From contig NC_061800.1 in the NCBI RefSeq assembly GCF_021462225.1, positions 6,706,501 to 6,770,500 of the forward strand: a stretch of 64,000 nt of DNA, in the 5' to 3' direction. The notes beneath the pieces were generated by a model that was given only the letters and a program-made list of their open reading frames with translations, made no database searches and was not told the origin of the DNA. The stretch comes from Girardinichthys multiradiatus (lineage: Eukaryota; Chordata; Actinopteri; Cyprinodontiformes; Goodeidae). Position 1 is the first letter of the stretch. The number at the start of each line of letters is the position of its first letter. The position numbers and the translations under genes are program-made. This document shows positions 60,480 through 64,000 of the stretch, one piece after another.

Positions 60480-61293
60480 TTATCATTAAGGTTATTGAAA
60501 AAGCTGTTTCAACAGTTAAACATGTTCTTGTCAATGACCAGTCGCCTTGACTTCTTCCAGTCAGGTTTCTGTGCTCACCACAACACCGAGAATGTCCTTG
60601 TCAAGGTGTTCAATGACTTTTGCATAAACCCAGACTGTGGAAGAACCTGGTATTTTTACTGCTGGTATTATTGGACCTCAGTGCAGCATTTGACACTGTT
60701 GATCTCAGTATATCACTAGAGCGACTGGGATACTGGGTCGGTCCTTCTGGTAAAGCACATGACTGGTTTGAGTCTAACTTGAAGGACAGGGACTTTTATG
60801 TGTAACTTAACATGAGAGTTGACCAAAAAAGAAATTACATTGCAGGGTTCCCTCCTATTCAATATCTACATGCTCCCCCTACAACATGATAAGCTGCCAT
60901 AACTATGCAGGTGACACACAGTTCTACATTAAAATGTCACCAGGTGACTGTGAACCTATTCAAGCATTGGTTAGATGGATTGAACAAATTATTGTGTGGA
61001 TGTGCCATAATTTGTTAAAGTAAAAAAAAAAAAAAAAAATGTAATAGTTATTTCTTGACCAAAGGAGCGATCAAGAGTCAGCACACAGCTTCGGTTATTA
61101 CAGCTAAAAACCACTGATCAGGCCCAAAATCTGGGTGTAGTGATGGACTCAGACCTGAACCTTGAGAGGCACATAGACAATTAGTAAGTTGGCCATATAT
61201 AACCTGAAGAACATTTGCAGGGTTACACTTTAATTGGTGCTGCTAAAAGAGATGCTGCTAATCGAAATTTTGTTGTATTTTTCGACAATAAAG

Positions 61294-61336
<43 letters not shown>

Positions 61337-61650
61337 CTAATGTCCCAGCAGGAACTTGAAAAACCTCAACCATGCATTTATCTTTAGTCAAATTGATTAT
61401 AACAAGTGTGTCTTCACAGGTCTGTCTAAAAGGTCAATCAGACAGCTCCAGCTGATCCAGAACGCTGCTGCCCGCATTCCTACACTGGCTCCCCATATAT
61501 CAGAGAATACACTTTAAAATAGTTTATAAGTCACTGAATAGCTTAGCAACAAAATGCATGGAAGTTTTATTACTGTTGTATCAACCTGACCGCTCAGATC
61601 TTCTGGTTTTGGACATTTTCACACAGGAGTGTACTCACTATTGTTGCCAG
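60480..61650 (+). mobile_element. LINE (L2/CR1-group) fragment, degraded
   Basis: Plus strand: SRLDFFQSGFCAHHNTENVL (about 60540), [12 protein letters not shown] (motif A, about 60662), YAGDTQFY at about 60904 in place of the YADD catalytic box, then LQLIQNAAARI (about 61450) and RIHFKIVYKSLNSLA (about 61500). Stops and shifts are frequent. A separate short element interrupts it at 61232-61334. Confidence 0.8.
61232..61334 (+). mobile_element. Short LINE 3' end with (CT)n tail
   Basis: GAAATTTTGTTGTATTTTTCGACAATAAAG in two overlapping blocks followed by about 19 CT units. The first part is a common polyadenylation-proximal sequence of fish LINEs. It splits the LINE at 60480-61650. Confidence 0.55.
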
Positions 61651-61879
61651 CAGTACAGACAGTAATGGCTGTGTGTTGAGTTATTTTAAGGGGACAGCAT
61701 GCTGTTACACAAGCTCCACACTGACTACATCATATCAAAGTGTCATATCTTCGATGTTGGCCCATAAAAAGAAATAATACAATATTTACAAAAATGTGGG
61801 GCATGTACTCACTTTTGCGCGATACCATATAGCGATAAAAACCTAAAGCTTCGAAGTGCAGTGAAATAACACACTACAT

Positions 61880-62399
61880 TGTCATGATTTGCAGTGTTTT
61901 GGTTGCTCTAAAGGGTTTTGCCATATCTGTTCACTTTTTGTGCTTATATTTGTCAGGTGTTGAGTTTTGGTTTGGCTCCTGCCTCTGATCATGATTTGTT
62001 TTCCAGGTAGTTCTATTTCATTTCTTGTTCTGTTTATGGTGCACTTTAGTTCTGTAGGATTTATCCTTAGGTTTTATTGTCTTTGTTTCTCTGTTTAGTT
62101 CTAATCATGTCATGCTTCCACTTTTTACCATAATCAGCTTTATTCAGCCTAATGCTCCATGCCAATCTGTCTCACTGTATTCACCTTTGCCATGATCTAT
62201 AATTACTCTTCCATTTTGTGTACTCCTGGCAGAAGAATTCTGTTTTTCCTCATGCCTTTTCCACCCATGTTTTTGCCTGCTTCTGCCACTTGATGCCTGG
62301 ATGTTAGTTTTCACCATTGAATTAAATCTTTCTATTCACCGAGCTGCTTCTGCCTGCTTGTCTGCATTTTGGGTCCACTTCAAGAGCCATTCTTTGACA
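61880..62399 (+). repeat. LTR related to the 37.5-kb element
   Basis: It starts TGTCATGATTTGCAG (compare TGTCATGATGTAGGG at 37480). It ends CTGCATTTTGGGTCCACTTC then TTGACA (compare CTGCATTCTGAGGTCC then GTGACA). It has AATTAAATCTTTC near the end like the 3' LTR at 40606. 520 bp. Confidence 0.7.
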
Positions 62400-62426
62400 G
62401 AATTTGTCTGCCACTGTTGGACCGCC

Positions 62427-62603
62427 ATGGATCTCTGGGTCCACCGGCAGATGGTGGAAGCCGAGAGAAATCTGCCTGATGACCTGGACAGGTGTCAAAC
62501 TCCTGCAAGGATGTCCTGCAACTTTTGGATGTGTCTTGCTTCAACACACATTATTATTTTTGAGGGTTGCCAGACTCATTTGCTAAACAAACGTCTTGGT
62601 TGA
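62427..62603 (+). pseudogene. Start of the same ORF family as at 38040, truncated
   Basis: From the ATG at 62427: MDLWVHRQMVEAERNLPDDLD. Aligned with DRWVKQQMKEAMRLLPTDLE from the 38-kb ORF, about 12 of 20 positions are identical. The similarity ends after about 20 residues (RCQTPARMS..), after which no family sequence remains. Confidence 0.6.
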
Positions 62604-62609
62604 ATGGAA

Positions 62610-63900
62610 AAAATTATCAATCTAAGAATAATTTGGGGCTTTGCTGTAGGAAGTAAAGTTTTTTTTTTTTGTTTTTTTTTATACGCCATATAACAATGTA
62701 CATGGCCCATACATATAATATAGTCTTGCAAGCTATGCCAACAAAAATATACTGGAGTTTTTACCAGGAGATAGGTTCAGTCAGGTACCCCTGATAATGA
62801 CCATTGAAAGATAACTTGATCAGAGCCCCAATCCAATACTTGATGAGTGGAGAGTATACTGAGGACCTCATGAGTGACGGAAAAAAAACTGAGCGATATA
62901 TATTTATGAACAAGATTTTGAACAACCTTGTTCGAGCTTCACAGTCCCAAATTGGAGCCTTAATTCTCCACGGCCCATCAGTCTTTGCTCCAGTTCTATT
63001 TTCTATTTTGCTCCTCCTTGGCCTCCATAGTTCCTCTCCTTGTCTTCATCTCCTTCCTGTTGCCAAGTAGGCCAGAAGTGATCTATAAATAGCCTGCTGC
63101 TTGCCTCTGTGAACTGCTCTTGTCATCTACTAAACTGCGAGACAGAATGCAAGTCCTATGCTGAGGAGAAACGAGTAACCTGAGAAAAATGTACCATACA
63201 CCCACACTCTGCCTGGCTCCTGGCAGGGTGACACACAAGCTCTAAACAGCAGAAACACGCACACACACACACGCTTACACAATGGACAAAGGCGCAGGCA
63301 GTTCAAATGAATCCAGCAGCTGTTGCTGGTGGATAAGAGCTGAGCTGGAGTTCCCTCATAGGAAAGCAGAAGAGGCCCATGTCCTGCCTTTGATAATACT
63401 CAAGACAAGCAGCTACTCAAAAAGCTGTTGTATATCAGAGTGGACCATTTATGAACCTAAGCCGCAGCAAACTGGATCAACGACACATCCTTCTAATGGG
63501 ATAACTTCTCTGTCCCAGATTGTTGTCCTAAACCGATTGCTTTTCCATTCTGAGCCTCAGAGAGGCTTCTGTCTAATTAGTCTGAGGAAATATGCCTGAC
63601 TTCCCACCTCTTTCTCTAGTTAGAGCTTACTAGTGCTCTAATGAAACTAAGGTTAAATGTTCTTTACAGTAGGTCCTTAGAGAAGAACGCAGTTATATAT
63701 ATTAGAGAAGAAGACAATTATAGACCTTCCACTTTTACCCACTTAACTTACAGGCAGAATCTCATTAGCTCGCTGCTTTTGTTAGCGAATTATAGAGCTG
63801 TTAATAAGTAAAAGTACAATGTATGGTAAGATGAACAGATACACAATACAATCTTATTCTTATCAGTAAATGTGCACAAGCAAGTTACCCTGAGAATAAC
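62610..63900. other. Upstream intron or 5' flank, no gene recognised
   Basis: No dgkh N-terminal exon was found here. The ORFs at 62804-63070 and 63282-63599 lack motifs. Short T-runs at 62660-62681 and an AC run at 63257-63273. Confidence 0.4.
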
Positions 63901-63922
63901 ACTCTTCAGTGTGGCTGTTACT

Positions 63923-63946
63923 GGGGGGGTGGGGTGGGTGGGGGGG
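63923..63946 (+). repeat. G-run cluster (G-quadruplex-capable)
   Basis: Four runs of 7, 4, 3 and 7 G separated by single T bases lie within 24 bases. This is the densest G-run in the window. Confidence 0.85.
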
Positions 63947-64000
63947 AGAGTTATTTTCAGCATCACTAAGGTGAAGAGAGAAGCACAGAGATGTAGGAAA

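Noticed and set aside
50787..64000. The missing first coding exon of dgkh
   Set aside because: I looked on the minus strand for the acidic and basic N-terminal motif expected before TSIKEG and found no convincing reading followed by a splice donor. It is probably outside the window.

Overview
The window is eukaryotic and almost certainly from a ray-finned (teleost) fish. Small exons with GT/AG splice sites sit in long introns, and the intergenic-style filler consists of fish-type repeats: several Tc1/mariner families, L2/CR1- and jockey-like LINEs, tRNA-derived SINEs, Gypsy-style LTRs and microsatellites. The species cannot be named from the sequence alone; a percomorph is my best guess (inference).

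One protein-coding host gene is visible. It is on the minus strand and runs through at least positions 1792-50786. Eleven consecutive coding exons join in frame into about 450 codons: a PH domain (exons a-c), two C1 zinc fingers (exons d-g), the diacylglycerol kinase catalytic domain DAGKc (exons h-j) and the start of the linker that precedes the accessory catalytic domain (exon k). The order PH-C1-C1-DAGKc is that of type II diacylglycerol kinases, and residue choices in several exons fit DGK-eta (dgkh) better than DGK-delta. The first coding exon lies beyond position 64000 or was not recognised, and the 3' exons lie left of position 1.

The rest is intron content. 1-878: truncated Tc1 copy. 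2.9-3.7 kb: hAT-like fragment with a SINE inside. 8 kb and 34.5 kb: decayed Tc1-like transposases. 13.1-13.8 kb: a Tc1-related MITE. 14.6-16.6 kb: a LINE interrupted by a Tc1 fragment. 23.5 kb: compound (TA)n/(TAGA)n. 24.5-29.7 kb: a 5.2-kb minisatellite of a 26-bp unit with higher-order duplications and two captured LINE tails. 37.5-40.7 kb: a small LTR-flanked element with a 5-bp target duplication, a low-complexity ORF and two internal tandem arrays. 47.9-48.9 kb: jockey-like LINE piece. 51.8-54.3 kb: two different Tc1 elements almost touching. 56.8-58.1 kb: another Tc1 copy. 58.1-59.0 kb and 60.5-61.6 kb: LINE pieces. 61.9-62.5 kb: a second LTR followed by the start of the same ORF family as at 38 kb.

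I see no prokaryote-type operon, CRISPR array or defence system. The most unusual structures are the minisatellite with its nested duplications, the LTR element with its in-frame tandem arrays and the related remnant at 62 kb, an unexplained GC-rich exon-like island at 45.4 kb, and a strong G-run cluster at 63.9 kb.
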